From Mesorhizobium sp. L-2-11 (GTDB taxonomy: Bacteria; Pseudomonadota; Alphaproteobacteria; Rhizobiales; Rhizobiaceae): a DNA stretch of 64,000 bases. How positions within the stretch are numbered: position 1 is the stretch's first letter; every line of letters starts with the position of its first letter. Location: assembly GCF_016756595.1 (NCBI RefSeq), contig NZ_AP023257.1:3302001-3366000 (forward strand). The letters run 5' to 3'. The notes beneath the pieces are model-generated. The model worked only from the letters and a program-made list of their open reading frames with translations. It was not told the DNA's origin and did not search any database. A program made the position numbers and the translations under genes. Below are positions 43,531 through 52,036 of this stretch, piece by piece.

Positions 43531-43649
43531 GAGATTTGTTCTTCCTGCGTGGCGATAATACCCAAAGAATAGTTTTGAAACTGAAAGTCAGACTCAGGTG
43601 ATAGATGTTTATTGGACTTATGGCGCCTGGGGATTTACTTGCTTGCGCT

Positions 43650-44711
43650 TTACGCGCTCAACGCGGGATAGTCGGTGTAGCCTAGGCCGGTGCCGCCATA
43701 GAAGGTGGCTTGGACTGCCGCATTCAGCGCCGCATTGGTCTTCAACCGTTCCACAAAGTCCGGATTGGCCAGGACCATCTGGCCATAGGACTCCTGATCG
43801 GCCAGCCCCGAAGCCACGTCGGCGCCGATCTGGTCACGCGGACGACTTGGCCGATTAAGGATCAGCGATTGGCGCCAGAGCTCGCGAATGTCGGCCAGCA
43901 ACGGCTCGTTGCCCTGATGCATGATGTGCACGTAACCGAGTCCGAGCTTGTCGAGTTGGGCGATCAGATAGCGGTAGAGGTCCGGCCCTTCGGCGCCTTC
44001 GTCGATCCCCCATATCGTCGTGCCGGGCGACAGCCGGATCGCGGTGCGGTCCGCGCCGATCTCCTCGGCGATTGCCGTGGCGACCTCGATCGCAAAGCGG
44101 GCGCGGTTCTCGATGGAGCCGCCATATTCGTCGGTGCGCGTGTTGGCACTTGGCGCGAAGAACTGTTGGACGAGGTAGGCGTTCGCGCCGTGAATCTCGA
44201 CGCCGTCGGCGCCGGCTTCGATCGCTGAGCGGGCTGCATGGCGGAAATCGGCGACGGTCTGGCGCACTTCTTCGGTCGTCAGCGCGCGCGGCGTGGGAAT
44301 GTCCTGCATTCCCGTCATGGTGAACATGCCCGTCCCCGGCGCGATCGCGGACGGCGCGACACCCCGGCGATGATGCGGCGTATTGTCGGGATGCGACATA
44401 CGTCCGGCATGCATCAGCTGGATGAAGATGTGGCAACCTTTATCGTGCACGGCGGAGATGACCTTTCGCCAGCCGGCGACATGGGCGGGCGTGTAGATGC
44501 CCGGGGTGGTGAGATAGCCTTGGCCGTCATCCGCGGGCTGGGTGCCTTCGGTGACGATCAGGCCGATGCCGGCGCGCTGGGCATAATATTCGGCAGCCAG
44601 CTCTCCCGGCGTACCGTCGAAGGCAGCGCGGCTGCGGGTCATCGGGGCCATGACGAGGCGGTTCGGCAGGGTGTAGCGGCCGACGCGGACAGGGGTGAAC
44701 AAGGGGCTCAT
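43650..44711 (-). CDS. old yellow enzyme, alkene reductase (NemA-like)
   Basis: A 353-residue FMN TIM-barrel. Substrate-binding His-Asn is in DGVEIHGANAYLVQQFF, FMN contacts are in NRLVMAPMTRSRA and QLMHAGRMSH, and the C-terminal FYGGTGLGYTDYP is the NemA-type ending. It reduces alpha,beta-unsaturated carbonyls, N-ethylmaleimide or nitrate esters with NADPH. I start at MSPLFTP (44711), since the longer frame begins in the divergent regulator's promoter. The LysR gene 96 bp away is the likely regulator. Confidence 0.92.
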   Translation of the reverse strand: MSPLFTPVRVGRYTLPNRLVMAPMTRSRAAFDGTPGELAAEYYAQRAGIGLIVTEGTQPADDGQGYLTTPGIYTPAHVAGWRKVISAVHDKGCHIFIQLMHAGRMSHPDNTPHHRRGVAPSAIAPGTGMFTMTGMQDIPTPRALTTEEVRQTVADFRHAARSAIEAGADGVEIHGANAYLVQQFFAPSANTRTDEYGGSIENRARFAIEVATAIAEEIGADRTAIRLSPGTTIWGIDEGAEGPDLYRYLIAQLDKLGLGYVHIMHQGNEPLLADIRELWRQSLILNRPSRPRDQIGADVASGLADQESYGQMVLANPDFVERLKTNAALNAAVQATFYGGTGLGYTDYPALSA

Positions 44712-44786
44712 TGGGATCTCCATTTGCTGGAGCCCTTGTTCCACTATTCCAATGTCAGGATAAATCCGGCAAAACTGAAATCAATA

Positions 44787-44802
44787 TTCCATGTATGGAG
44801 CA
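44787..44802. promoter_or_regulatory. candidate LysR binding site
   Basis: TATTCCATGTATGGAG contains TCCA-TGTA-TGGA, an inverted repeat with T-N11-A character, immediately before the LysR start and in the shared promoter region with the old yellow enzyme gene. Confidence 0.4.
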
Positions 44803-44807
44803 ATAGC

Positions 44808-45683
44808 GTGAGCCATTTGAACGACATGGCACTGTTTGTCGAGGTGGCCAGAGCCAGGAGCTTTCGGAAGGCGGCGGAGGCTCTCGGCATGCCAAACTCC
44901 ACTCTGTCGCGGCGTATCAGCGCGCTGGAGAAGGCGATCGGCCTGAGGCTTCTGCATCGCACGACGCGCAAGATCGAGCTCACCGAGGCCGGCCAGCTTT
45001 ACTATGAACGAAGCAAGCGAATCGTCGACGAGGCACGGCTCGCGCACGAGCAGCTCGGCGCGATGCTGGAGCAGCCGAGCGGGGTGCTGCGGGTTTCGCT
45101 CCCGGTCGACTTCGCCACGCTTTACCTGACGCCGATCATCGTCGGTTTTGCGCAAAGCTATCCCGGCATCACGTTCGAATTCGACCTGACGCCACGCCGC
45201 GTCGATTTGGTGGCCGAGCCGTTCGATGTAGCGATCCGCATCGGCAAACTGGAAGATTCCAGCCTTATTGCGCGCCTGATCGGGCGGCATTCGCGCCGCC
45301 TGTACGCGTCTCCTGGCTATCTCGAAGCGTCAGGCGAGCCCGCGACACCGGCGGAGCTGGCGGAGCATGATTGCATCTGCATGCCGCGGACGCCGACCTG
45401 GACCTTGCATCAGGGGACGAACAAGATCGATGTCGACGTTGGCGGCCGCTTCACGGTCAACAGCGTTGGGATGATCCGCGCCCTGGCGGTCAACCACCAG
45501 GGCATTGCCCTGCTTGCCGAGAAGATCGTCGCCGAAGATTTGGCCTCGGGCAGGCTCCGGCGTGTCCTGCCGGAATGGCAGGGATCGCCGGTCAGCATTC
45601 ACGCCGTCACCGAAACTCACCTCATTCCAGCCAAGACCCAGCGGTTCATCGAATTCCTGTCCTCCAGGCTGATGGAGCCTTGA
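44808..45683 (+). CDS. LysR family transcriptional regulator
   Basis: A 291-residue LysR protein. The start is GTG at 44808 with GGAG 7 bases upstream; the helix-turn-helix is FVEVARARSFRKAAEALGMP followed by LSRRISALEKAIGLRLLHRTTRK. The effector-binding domain follows from about residue 90. It is divergent from the old yellow enzyme gene and probably regulates it in response to an electrophile. Confidence 0.92.
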   Translation: MSHLNDMALFVEVARARSFRKAAEALGMPNSTLSRRISALEKAIGLRLLHRTTRKIELTEAGQLYYERSKRIVDEARLAHEQLGAMLEQPSGVLRVSLPVDFATLYLTPIIVGFAQSYPGITFEFDLTPRRVDLVAEPFDVAIRIGKLEDSSLIARLIGRHSRRLYASPGYLEASGEPATPAELAEHDCICMPRTPTWTLHQGTNKIDVDVGGRFTVNSVGMIRALAVNHQGIALLAEKIVAEDLASGRLRRVLPEWQGSPVSIHAVTETHLIPAKTQRFIEFLSSRLMEP

Positions 45684-45716
45684 ACCAGATCCTTACGCGG
45701 AGAAAAGTCGCATGGT

Positions 45717-45764
45717 GGCGCGCTTGCATCGCGCCTTAGCGTAAAAAGGCGGTGGCTCCTCGGA
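45717..45764. repeat. att-like direct repeat, left copy
   Basis: About 48 bp matching 50051-50099 (TGGCGCGCTTGCATCGCGCC, TTAGCGTAAAAAGGCGGTGG, CTCCTCGG) with one base change and small indels in T and A runs. It includes the last ~11 bases of tRNA-Asn with its CCA end. It marks the left edge of the decayed 45.7-50.1 kb segment. Confidence 0.65.
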
Positions 45765-45829
45765 GTCGATGAAGCTGAGAAATACGAATTTTCCATAGCC
45801 CTACGCCAGGATGCACCAGAGTCGCCAAA

Positions 45830-46060
45830 ATGCGCAAACGTGACCGAGACCGCGCCGAAGCCCTACGCCTCGCTGGTGGCCCGACACCGACGCTCAGGGA
45901 GCGGGCCGTCGCTCTGGCGCGAGAGCGGGGCGAGGTGCGCACGGCTGAACTCACGGCCATCGGCATCCCCCGATGCTATCTATCCAGGATGTGCGACGAG
46001 GGACTGCTCGTGAAGGTGGGTTACGGCCGCCATCGCGCCGTCCTTCCGAAGGCCGCTTGA
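45830..46060 (+). CDS. orphan AbiEi-antitoxin-like domain protein
   Basis: A 76-residue ORF whose second half reads like the AbiEi/type IV antitoxin N-terminal winged helix: GEVRTAELTAIGIPRCYLSR, then MCDEGLLVKVGYGRHRA. Full-length antitoxins continue for another 100 or more residues and are followed by an AbiEii nucleotidyltransferase toxin; neither is present. It is therefore a truncated remnant or a solitary DNA-binding domain. It lies just inside the left att-like repeat. Confidence 0.5.
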   Translation: MRKRDRDRAEALRLAGGPTPTLRERAVALARERGEVRTAELTAIGIPRCYLSRMCDEGLLVKVGYGRHRAVLPKAA

Positions 46061-46149
46061 CCCGTCGCAGCCGGAAGGGCGAGGATGGCGAGGGCCGGCA
46101 AACGGATCGTTCCCGACCCCCACCGAAATGCTCGCCATCCCGGCCCGGA

Positions 46150-46800
46150 TCAGCCTTCGCTCGGTACCGGCGTGTTGAGAAGCTGCTGCTCCCAGAGATA
46201 CGCGATGCCGCTGCCGCCGAAGTGCTGGATGAGAATCTCGGTCAGCTCCTCGACATGCTCGGTGTGCGCCCAATCGCGTTGCCATTCGCCAGCGAGCGCC
46301 ATCACGGTCATCACGTTCGCGCCGGCCGCGATCATGCGCTGGATGGCAACTTCGTGAGACTCCTTCGAAATCCCGCCCGACGCGTCGGTGATCACGGTCA
46401 CGTCCCAGCCTTCGCCGACGGCCTGGATCACAGGCATTGCGACGCAGACCTCGGTCCACAGGCCGGCGATGATCAGCTGCTTGCGGGCGGTCGCCTTGAC
46501 GACGTTCACCACATTCTCGTCCTGCCAGGTGTTCACCCAGGTGCGATCGATGACTTCCAGGTCCGGAAATACGTCGGTGATCTGCTTAAAGAGAAGTCCA
46601 CCGCGCGCCGCGATCACGCTGGTGAGAATGGTCGGAACATTGAAGGCTTTTGCTAGCTTCGCCAGAGCCGTCGAATTGTTGACCACCATGTGCGGATCGT
46701 GGCTGTTCAGGTTCGCGAGCTGGTAGGGCTGGTGGTCGATCAGAACGAGGACCGAGTCTTCAGGACGAAGAAGCGAATCAAGGCCGTTACGAGGGGTCAT
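46150..46800 (-). CDS. isochorismatase-like cysteine hydrolase
   Basis: A 216-residue protein. The fold signature is SVLVLIDHQPYQLANLNSHD (catalytic Asp), with a central Lys-containing stretch and the nucleophile region IIAGLWTEVCVAMPVIQAV containing the conserved Cys. YcaC-like members hydrolyse unknown amide or enol-ether substrates. Start at ATG 46800. It is divergent from a frameshifted LysR gene. Among genes inside the decayed segment it is one of the few that look intact. Confidence 0.85.
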   Translation of the reverse strand: MTPRNGLDSLLRPEDSVLVLIDHQPYQLANLNSHDPHMVVNNSTALAKLAKAFNVPTILTSVIAARGGLLFKQITDVFPDLEVIDRTWVNTWQDENVVNVVKATARKQLIIAGLWTEVCVAMPVIQAVGEGWDVTVITDASGGISKESHEVAIQRMIAAGANVMTVMALAGEWQRDWAHTEHVEELTEILIQHFGGSGIAYLWEQQLLNTPVPSEG

Positions 46801-46956
46801 CAAAACTTCCTTTCTCTGCCGCTACGGACGGCAATGGGTTCATGGGAGACACATGCGCCAGCGGGCGACGTTGCCTGGACGGAATTTGCTGTTCCTTTTG
46901 GTGATGCGGTAGTGCCATAGTCAGGCAAGCTGTGTCGCGAATCGAGGAACGCCGAA

Positions 46957-47849
46957 TTGGACATCGAAGATCTACAGACATTCGTCGCAGTGGCCGATGC
47001 AGGGGGCGTATCGGCCGCCGCGCGCCGGCTCGGCGTCTCCAAGTCAATCGTCAGTCGGCGGCTTTTCCGGATCGAAGCAGAACTCGGCGTTCAGCTTCTT
47101 GCACGAACGACCCGCGGCGCCGCGCTCACAGAAGCGGGAAACACGTTCAGAGACCATGCGGCTCGAGCCAGCGCCGAGATCGATACGGCCAGGGAAACGA
47201 TGCTCCCCACCGGTGAGCTGCGCGGCCGCCTGAGAGTTGCCATGCCGCTTACGTTCGGCCCAACCCACTTCGCCCGGTGCTCGCGGAAATGGCGCGCCAG
47301 CACCCGCAGCTCCACATCCATACCTCCTACAGCGATCGCTTCGTCGATCTGATCGCCGAAGGTTTCGATTGCGCGATCCGGGTTGGTTACCTTCAGGACT
47401 CCAACCTGATCGCGAAGCGCGTCGGGCCGATCTATGGAAAGCTTGTCGCAAGCCCGGATTACATCAAAGCGCACGGTTCACCTGAGACGGTAGAGCAGCT
47501 CGTCAACCATCAGGCCCTCATGCAGGGAACAGAAGCCTGGCAGTTCATGGATGGCGACAAGATCGTCACGGTTCAGCCGCAGGGCAGGTTCAAGGCCGAT
47601 AGCGCTACGGCGCTTGCCGCCGCGGCGGCGGCAAGTCTCGGCATCGCCTGGCTCGCCGATTGCATCACACACGAATATGTGGCCTCCGGCGCGCTGGTCC
47701 CGATCATGACACGCTATCCGGTACCTCCGGCCGCCGCGTATGTCGTCCGCCCGCCGGGTCAGCATCCCACCCGGAAAGTGCGGGTGCTCACCGAGATGCT
47801 GATTGAGTATTTCAAACGGAACCCGGAACTTTGGGGTCTCGACGGCTAG
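46957..47849 (+). pseudogene. LysR family regulator, frameshifted
   Basis: The N-terminal part (LQTFVAVADAGGVSAAARRL, then VSKSIVSRRLFRIEAELGVQ) and the effector domain (MARQHPQLHIHTSYSDRFVD, ending RNPELWGLDG) are both clear but in different frames. The break is at GPTHFA/ before VLAEMARQ; adding one C to the CCC run at 47273-47275 restores the frame (GCC CCG GTG). The start is a TTG at 46957 with GAGGAA upstream. The product as read is a truncated 131-residue protein. Confidence 0.85.
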
Positions 47850-48024
47850 AACACGAACGGTGTGAAGCCTCGTCAAGGACCTGCGTTCGTCGGTGGCACT
47901 CCTTCGGCGACATGGCCTGCACGTTCCACTTGCTGCGACACAGCTTGACGTATCGCGGGGCTAGTTCAGTAGGCGGTCACGCGCCAGTTTCGACATTCCG
48001 GAAGCCCAGGAGAGGAAGGCGTGC

Positions 48025-48946
48025 ATGAGTTGGAACCCGGCAATCGAACCCGGCTGTCCCGATGAGGTAGGCATCGACGCGCTCGAGACGCTCATCATTC
48101 CGCGATCCCGCGACCTGGGTGACTTCGAAGTCCGTCGCGCCTTGCCGGCGCCGAAGCGGCAGATGGTGGGCCCATTCATCTTCTTCGATCAAGCCGGGCC
48201 CGCCGAGTTCCTGACCGGACAGGGCGTTGATGTCCGGCCGCATCCGCATACAGGTCTGGGCACGGTCACCTACCTGTTTCGCGGTGACTTCCATCATCGG
48301 GACAGCACCGGTGCCGACCAGATCATCCGCCCGGGCGAATTGAACTGGATGGTCGCCGGGCGTGGCGTGTCCCATTCCGAGCGCACCTCCGCGACAGCCC
48401 GCAGTGGCCCGAACAGCCTGTTCGGTATCCAGACCTGGCTGGCGCTGCCCGACAGCCACGAGGACATAGCGCCCATGTTCGAGCGCCACAGCAAAGGAGC
48501 GCTGCCGATGATCGAGGATAGCGGCGTATCGGTCCGGCTTATCCTCGGCAACGCCTACGGCGAGAACGCGCCTGCGAGGATGTTCTCCGAGACCTTTTAC
48601 GCCGACGTGACATTGGAAGCGCGGCGCCGACTGCCGATGCCGGACGATCACGAGGACCGGGGCATCTACATCGTCGAGGGCTCGATCTCGGTCGCCGGCC
48701 AGGAATTCGAGGCCTCCCACATGATGGTCTTCCGGCCCGGCGACAAGATCACCGTCGCCGCCGGCAGTAGAGGGGCGCGGCTGATGATCCTCGGCGGCGC
48801 GACCTTTCCGGGCCCCCGTTTTCGTCGCGTCTTCGCAGGAGCGCATCGAAGAGGCCAAAGCCGAATGGCGCGCGCAAAACTGGGGCAAGGGGCGCTTCGA
48901 TCTCCCGGTGGATGACCGGGATGAGCACATTCCTCTTCCGGACTGA
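48025..48946 (+). pseudogene. pirin family protein, C-terminal frameshift
   Basis: Residues 1-265 are a normal pirin bicupin, with the metal-site pattern VDVRPHPHTGLGTVTYLFRG and an intact first barrel, up to GGATFPGPRF. Then about 13 bp are missing where other pirins have a Trp-Trp-Asn segment, and the frame shifts. The correct ending (SSQERIEEAKAEWRAQNWGK, then DEHIPLPD) continues in another frame to a stop at 48946. As read, a wrong tail ends at 48915. Pirins can act as quercetinases or redox-dependent cofactors. Confidence 0.85.
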
Positions 48947-49078
48947 CCGGAGCTGACAAGACTAAATGACCGACGCCCCCGTACAGAGCAGATGCTGGAT
49001 GGAGAAAAAGCGAAATGAACGACAAGTGGCCCACCTTGATTACCTTAGCTGGCGTGAGACTTGTTCAGCTCTGCATCT

Positions 49079-49183
49079 CTACCTGCAGGTCGCCGGCGAA
49101 GCGCCAGTAACCAATGCGCGCTTCCCATTCAGATCGATCACCTTGTTGACCGCCATCAACGCCTGATGGAAGCGGGGACGCAT
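49079..49183 (-). pseudogene. short remnant of an SDR N-terminus (minus strand)
   Basis: A 34-codon frame from ATG 49183 contains VIDLNGKRALVTGAS, the usual first strand and TGAS glycine motif of short-chain dehydrogenases, then breaks at PATCR and stops. The preceding RPRFHQALMAVNK resembles the start of another enzyme, so this may be a fusion of two gene fragments. The remaining 48947-49260 gap shows nothing else. Confidence 0.35.
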
Positions 49184-49260
49184 CATCACGATCGGTTCGG
49201 ACTCGGCCCTGAGACGCAGGAGTTCAACCTAACAACTCAAATCCATAAGGAACAATTCCC

Positions 49261-49604
49261 GTGAATGTTCGCAAGTTCACCGACGCAGCCCTGGAGCGTT
49301 CCCCCGGACAGGACGGAGATGTCTTCGTTGGCAATCTGGTCGATCAGCGCCATGCCTCTCCGATCACCATCGGCTACGGGCGTTATGGGCCGAACCAGAC
49401 ACTCGAGGAGACAATGGCCGTCGATGATGTCATGGTCTCCTTGAGGGGCGGCTGTCGGTGTCCGGACAGGCAGGCAGCGTCACCGCAGGGCCGGGCGAGA
49501 TCGTCCATATGCCCAAAGGCCAAAAGGTCACGATCCGTTCGCACGAGCAAGGCGCGGTCACCGCCTAAATCACCTATCCCCACTGGCAGGAGGCACGGGG
49601 GTAA
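49261..49604 (+). pseudogene. cupin/EutQ-like protein, frameshift plus nonsense mutation
   Basis: The start region (GTG 49261; VRKFTDAALERSPGQDGDVFV, then SPITIGYGRYGPNQTLEET, MAVDDVMV) is a small cupin of the ethanolamine-utilisation EutQ type. The rest (GRLSVSGQAGSVTAGPGEI, VHMPKGQKVTIRSHEQG) lies in another frame. A further in-frame TAA (49566) replaces what should be TAC before ITYPHWQEARG. Two independent lesions make this a true pseudogene rather than a sequencing error. Confidence 0.8.
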
Positions 49605-49734
49605 GTCCTTCGGGCAACGCCGCAGGCGCGACGTCCTCGCGGATCATGCTCAACTGAGTAGGCGTTGAGATCTTGGCTGGCAAATCCGGCACGAGGCCTC
49701 TCTGCTTTGTCCCAGCGACGCTTCGCGCCCAGGC

Positions 49735-49806
49735 TCAAAGCTGTGCAAATCCGCCGTCCACGAACACCTCGCGCCCGTCTGGAAGCTGCTGTCGTTGAGG
49801 CAGCGA
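49735..49806 (-). pseudogene. 3' remnant of an SDR gene (minus strand)
   Basis: On the minus strand NDSSFQTGA and, one frame over, EVFVDGGFAQL-stop form the standard C-terminal SDR sequence (SSFxTGAExxVDGG). One base is missing between them, and nothing upstream extends it. The rest of 49605-50050 has no gene that I can support. Confidence 0.5.
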
Positions 49807-50050
49807 CGGCAGTGATAACAGGCGGCAACGTTCGGACGCCGCCACGGCAAACTGAATGGCGGACTCGGGCGCGAAGCCGCCGATCATCAGTATTTCCGCG
49901 CGGTAGCCGCCGATCCTGCGATTGCGGCCTGCGAGTAAATAGGCGTGGGCGGGCGAGGCTGCTATGCTACGCCTGATTTCATCGGTCCTCGATGCTCTAA
50001 CACTCTGGAAGCAGGGCTATCTAGATCGAAGCGTAGGAGAAATTGGACGC

Positions 50051-50099
50051 TGGCGCGCTGCATCGCGCCTTAGCGTAAAAAAAGGCGGTGGCTCCCCGG
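50051..50099. repeat. att-like direct repeat, right copy, overlapping tRNA-Asn 3' end
   Basis: Counterpart of 45717-45764. It runs from the 3' flank into the CCA end of the tRNA-Asn gene (minus strand), the usual place for site-specific integration. Confidence 0.65.
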
Positions 50100-50163
50100 G
50101 CCGGATTCGAACCAGCGACCAACCGGTTAACAGCCGGTTGCTCTACCACTGAGCTACCGGGGA
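50089..50163 (-). tRNA. tRNA-Asn (GTT)
   Basis: A 75-nt cloverleaf with CCA encoded. Acceptor TCCCCGG/CCGGGGA, D arm AGCTCAGTGGTAGAGC, anticodon loop CTGTTAACC (GTT), T arm GCTGGTTCGAATCCGGC. Its 3' end is part of the att-like repeat. Confidence 0.95.
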
Positions 50164-50385
50164 ACAGAGGCTCTCATGTGAGTGGCGCAGCCTATAGCAA
50201 ACCCGTTTCGGCTTTGCAAAGAAGCATTTCGTATTTTTCGGCGCTTTTTCGCGTCGCGATTTCTGGCAATCATGTGCGCGCGTCCTCATATGAGCCGTCT
50301 GGCGGGGTGCGCGGAACCGAAAAGGCGGTTGCGGCTTTCGTCAGACTGGTGCTTTTACTTTGCCCGAACGGACCACTGACCAGAC

Positions 50386-50646
50386 ATGAGCGCAGCAAGC
50401 CATAACCATCCACCGGCACGGAAAATATCGGTCTTCGGCCGTGAGTTCACCATGCCGCGCTCGCGCGGCCTCAGGATTGCGATCGGCGTCGTGCTGATCC
50501 TCGGCGGCATTCTCGGCTTCCTGCCGATCCTGGGCTTCTGGATGGTGCCGATCGGTTTGCTGGTGCTCTCCTACGAGTTCGCCGTGGTGCGCCGTCACCG
50601 GCGCCGGCTCGTCGTGTGGTGGGAACGGCGGCGGCGGCCGAACTGA
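50386..50646 (+). CDS. small membrane protein
   Basis: An 86-residue protein: a polar N-terminus (about 28 residues), then two hydrophobic helices separated by a short turn (LRIAIGVVLILGGILGFLPI and GFWMVPIGLLVLSYEFA), and a strongly arginine-rich C-terminus (RRHRRRLVVWWERRRR). The hairpin of two helices with a proline-glycine turn resembles PGPGW-type transmembrane proteins. Function unknown. It lies between two tRNA genes. Confidence 0.65.
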   Translation: MSAASHNHPPARKISVFGREFTMPRSRGLRIAIGVVLILGGILGFLPILGFWMVPIGLLVLSYEFAVVRRHRRRLVVWWERRRRPN

Positions 50647-50975
50647 TGGTTTGCACCGCAGGGGCAAGCTTCTGTGAAGGGGGGCGTCTTTCCGGCTCGA
50701 CTCAACCTGGCCATTGCCCGGAACTCGTTTCCCGGCCCTCGCAGTTCTCCTTCAGATGACGGACCTCCTGCTTATCCAACGTAAAGTCCAGGGCCCGGCA
50801 TCCCTTTGCCATACTGCGTGCTTACCAATCAGTTAATATTTTAATTGCAGGATGCGCATCGAGGATTCGATGCGTGGCATCATGCCGAGGGGAAACCGTC
50901 CGGAATGCACCATGGCCGCTTGACGGCATTTTCGCCGCAACCTATTGGAACCGGGTGGAACGCCGGGAGCAATGA

Positions 50976-51049
50976 GGCCTCGTGGCGGAGTGGTTACGCA
51001 GAGGACTGCAAATCCTTGCACCCCGGTTCGATTCCGGGCGAGGCCTCCA
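50976..51049 (+). tRNA. tRNA-Cys (GCA)
   Basis: A 74-nt cloverleaf with CCA. Acceptor GGCCTCG/CGAGGCC, anticodon loop GACTGCAAATC (GCA), T arm CCCGGTTCGATTCCGGG. Confidence 0.95.
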
Positions 51050-51117
51050 AATGCCCAAGCTCCCGCGCACCAGCGCCAGGGGGTCCGGTCGAGATGCGCC
51101 GCGGTCTTAGCGCGGCA

Positions 51118-51177
51118 AGCGGATTGATCCTGAGCGGATTGATCTTGGGCAGATTGATTTTGGGCGGATTGGTTGGA
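51118..51177. repeat. four 15-bp tandem repeats in the pcm leader
   Basis: Units AGCGGATTGATCCTG, AGCGGATTGATCTTG, GGCAGATTGATTTTG and GGCGGATTGGTTGGA follow one another up to 2 bases before the pcm-type ATG. Confidence 0.85.
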
Positions 51178-51179
51178 AG

Positions 51180-51848
51180 ATGAGCGCTGATTTTGCCGAA
51201 CGTCGGGTAAAAATGGTCGACGGCCAGATCCGCACCACCGACGTTACCAGCGCGCCGCTGCTCGAGGCGATGCTTGTCGTGCCGCGCGAAGCCTTTGTCG
51301 CCCCCGATCAGCGCGATCTGGCCTATATCGACGAAGACATCCGCATTGCCAATGCAGCGGACGGCCCACGCTATCTAATGGAGCCTTCGCCGCTGGCCAA
51401 GCTGATGCAACTGGCCGAGATCGGCCCTGGCGATTCGGCGCTCGATGTCGGCTGCGGCACCGGCTATGCGGCAGCGATCCTGTCGCGGCTGGCAAAATCC
51501 GTCGTTGCGCTGGAAAGCGATCCGGCATTGGCCGAGTCCGCCAAATCGACCCTTTCGGCGCTGGGCTGCGACAATGTCAGCGTGGTCAACGGACCGCTGC
51601 CGGAAGGGCATGCCGCGGGAGCGCCCTACGACGTCATTTTCATCGGCGGCAGCGTCGAGAAAGTGCCGGAACCGCTGCTGGACCAGCTTGCGGAAGGCGG
51701 TCGGCTCGTCGCCGTCGAAGGGCAGGGGAATTCGGGTGTGGCCCGATTGTTCCTGAAAAAAGGCGGGGTCGTAACCGGAAGAGGCGCCTTTAATGCGGCA
51801 ATTAAGCCACTACCGGGATTCGAACGTATCCGCGCGTTCGAGTTCTGA
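51180..51848 (+). CDS. pcm: protein-L-isoaspartate O-methyltransferase family protein
   Basis: A 222-residue SAM enzyme: RRVKMVDGQIRTTDVTSAPL, VPREAFVAPDQRDLAY, SAM motif ALDVGCGTGYAAAILSRL and VNGPLPEGH. It repairs isoaspartyl residues in damaged proteins, although this alphaproteobacterial subgroup is not biochemically proven. The Shine-Dalgarno is weak (TTGGAAG) and lies within the tandem repeat. tolC is 188 bp downstream on the same strand, an arrangement seen often in Rhizobiales. Confidence 0.85.
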   Translation: MSADFAERRVKMVDGQIRTTDVTSAPLLEAMLVVPREAFVAPDQRDLAYIDEDIRIANAADGPRYLMEPSPLAKLMQLAEIGPGDSALDVGCGTGYAAAILSRLAKSVVALESDPALAESAKSTLSALGCDNVSVVNGPLPEGHAAGAPYDVIFIGGSVEKVPEPLLDQLAEGGRLVAVEGQGNSGVARLFLKKGGVVTGRGAFNAAIKPLPGFERIRAFEF

Positions 51849-51962
51849 ATGATTTTGGCTTGCAGCAAAGCCGTTGTCGTGTTCGCTTGCGCTTGAACAA
51901 TTGTTGCTGATCCGCACAACCGGGGTGTTCTTTTTTGGGGGCTGACAGCAGGGAACCTGAAA

Positions 51963-52006
51963 CACACCGCGCCGGCTGCTCGAAAGGCAGAAGCCGGCGC
52001 GGTGTG
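51963..52006 (+). terminator. 15-bp perfect hairpin between pcm and tolC
   Basis: CACACCGCGCCGGCT and AGCCGGCGCGGTGTG are exact complements with a 14-base loop, 31 bp before the tolC start. No T-run follows. It could be a terminator for pcm or a structured tolC leader. Confidence 0.5.
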
Positions 52007-52036
52007 GTTCCCATGCAAAACGAATGAGGGAATAAC

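Noticed and set aside
50845..51183. 112-codon plus-strand ORF across tRNA-Cys
   Set aside because: It contains the tRNA gene and the tandem repeat; the hydrophobic-looking tail is translated repeat DNA.
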